A stretch of 28,645 bases of DNA from Gallionella sp. (GTDB lineage Bacteria > Pseudomonadota > Gammaproteobacteria > Burkholderiales > Gallionellaceae), in assembly GCA_023229845.1 (NCBI GenBank), contig JALNYK010000034.1:1-28645 (forward strand). Reading direction: 5' to 3'. Of the stretch, positions 28,512-28,645 are shown piece after piece. The notes beneath the pieces were generated by a model. It was not told the origin of the DNA, did no database searches, and worked only from the letters and a program-made list of their open reading frames with translations. Each line of letters begins with the position of its first letter. The first letter of the stretch is position 1. A program made the translations under genes and the position numbers.

Positions 28512-28645
28512 ATGGTCGCTACATCCAAGTATTTCGTCACGCTGTCTCCGGGTTCCAATCTGTTGGCATTTGATCTGGCCTATGGAACGGTATCGCTGCA
28601 AGGGCAGGACATCGTATTCACCGGCACGAACGGCATCGACAACGT
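28512..28645 (+). CDS. N-terminus of a possible large repetitive surface protein
   Basis: The open frame starts at the ATG at 28512 behind a perfect GGAGG (28501-28505) and is cut by the right edge after 44 complete codons. The visible protein begins MVATSKYFVTLSPGSNLLAF, then has DLAYGTVSLQGQDIVFTGTNG and IDNV. There is no classical signal peptide. The pattern IVFTGTNGIDNV resembles the N-terminal units of large Ca-binding, type I-secreted repeat proteins, which carry their signal at the far C-terminus. That is a pattern memory, and the family cannot be confirmed from 44 residues. The 228-base leader between pssA and this gene contains a possible TGTTAGATT box near 28437-28445. Confidence 0.6.
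   Translation, partial: MVATSKYFVTLSPGSNLLAFDLAYGTVSLQGQDIVFTGTNGIDN

Noticed and set aside
1..28645. CRISPR arrays, tRNA or rRNA genes, complete insertion sequences and prophage genes.
   Set aside because: No regularly spaced repeats, cloverleaf sequences, rRNA segments, transposase or phage structural genes were recognised on either strand.

Overview
The window looks like chromosomal DNA of a betaproteobacterium. Codon use is GC-rich, genes are densely packed on both strands, and the strong promoters share a TGCTAGAAT-type extended -10. The gene content (acetolactate synthase operon leading into psd and pssA, paired AddAB-like nucleases, NsrR/NnrS, SirB) and the dispersed GTCATTCC-type repeats would fit the Nitrosomonadales/Gallionellaceae. 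That placement is inference from gene content, not from a marker gene.

Layout. 1-89: start of a small lipoprotein (minus). 218-1847: a JmjC ribosomal oxygenase and a small conserved protein (minus). 1949-2913: Bcp peroxiredoxin overlapping a SlyD-like prolyl isomerase. 3018-4058: diguanylate cyclase. 4063-6137 (minus): SirB membrane protein, hemerythrin-like protein and a GT-B glycosyltransferase. 6233-9158 (plus): HPP membrane protein, NsrR-type Fe-S regulator, DUF2249 protein and NnrS. These two divergent blocks look like a nitric-oxide/nitrosative-stress locus with a candidate NsrR site between them. 9244-10008: orphan ParA-type ATPase. 10148-10363: small minus-strand protein. 10528-10851: seven-iron ferredoxin. 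11016-16944: AddB-like and AddA-like helicase-nucleases, followed by an overlapping secreted protein.

17630-22548 is the accessory part. It holds two AT-richer genes of unknown function, a HicAB toxin-antitoxin pair, a small protein with a CheZ-like D-x3-Q motif, a PA0069-type radical SAM enzyme, several repeats and a Mut7-C RNase-like protein. 22713-28283 returns to housekeeping: iron-type superoxide dismutase with its own promoter and terminator, then ilvB-ilvH-ilvC (branched-chain amino acids) followed by psd-pssA (phosphatidylethanolamine synthesis). At 28512 a protein of unknown type starts and runs off the right edge.

The most unusual structure is in the repeats. A short palindromic element lies in frame inside the addA-like helicase and adds about 15 residues; a relative of it lies free at 20465-20499. 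A 134-bp near-complete palindrome sits between the ferredoxin and addB. Two composite GTCATTCC elements flank other genes, and a purine/pyrimidine inverted repeat abuts the psd start codon and leaves it without a Shine-Dalgarno. I found no CRISPR array, tRNA, rRNA, complete insertion sequence or convincing new multi-gene defence system.
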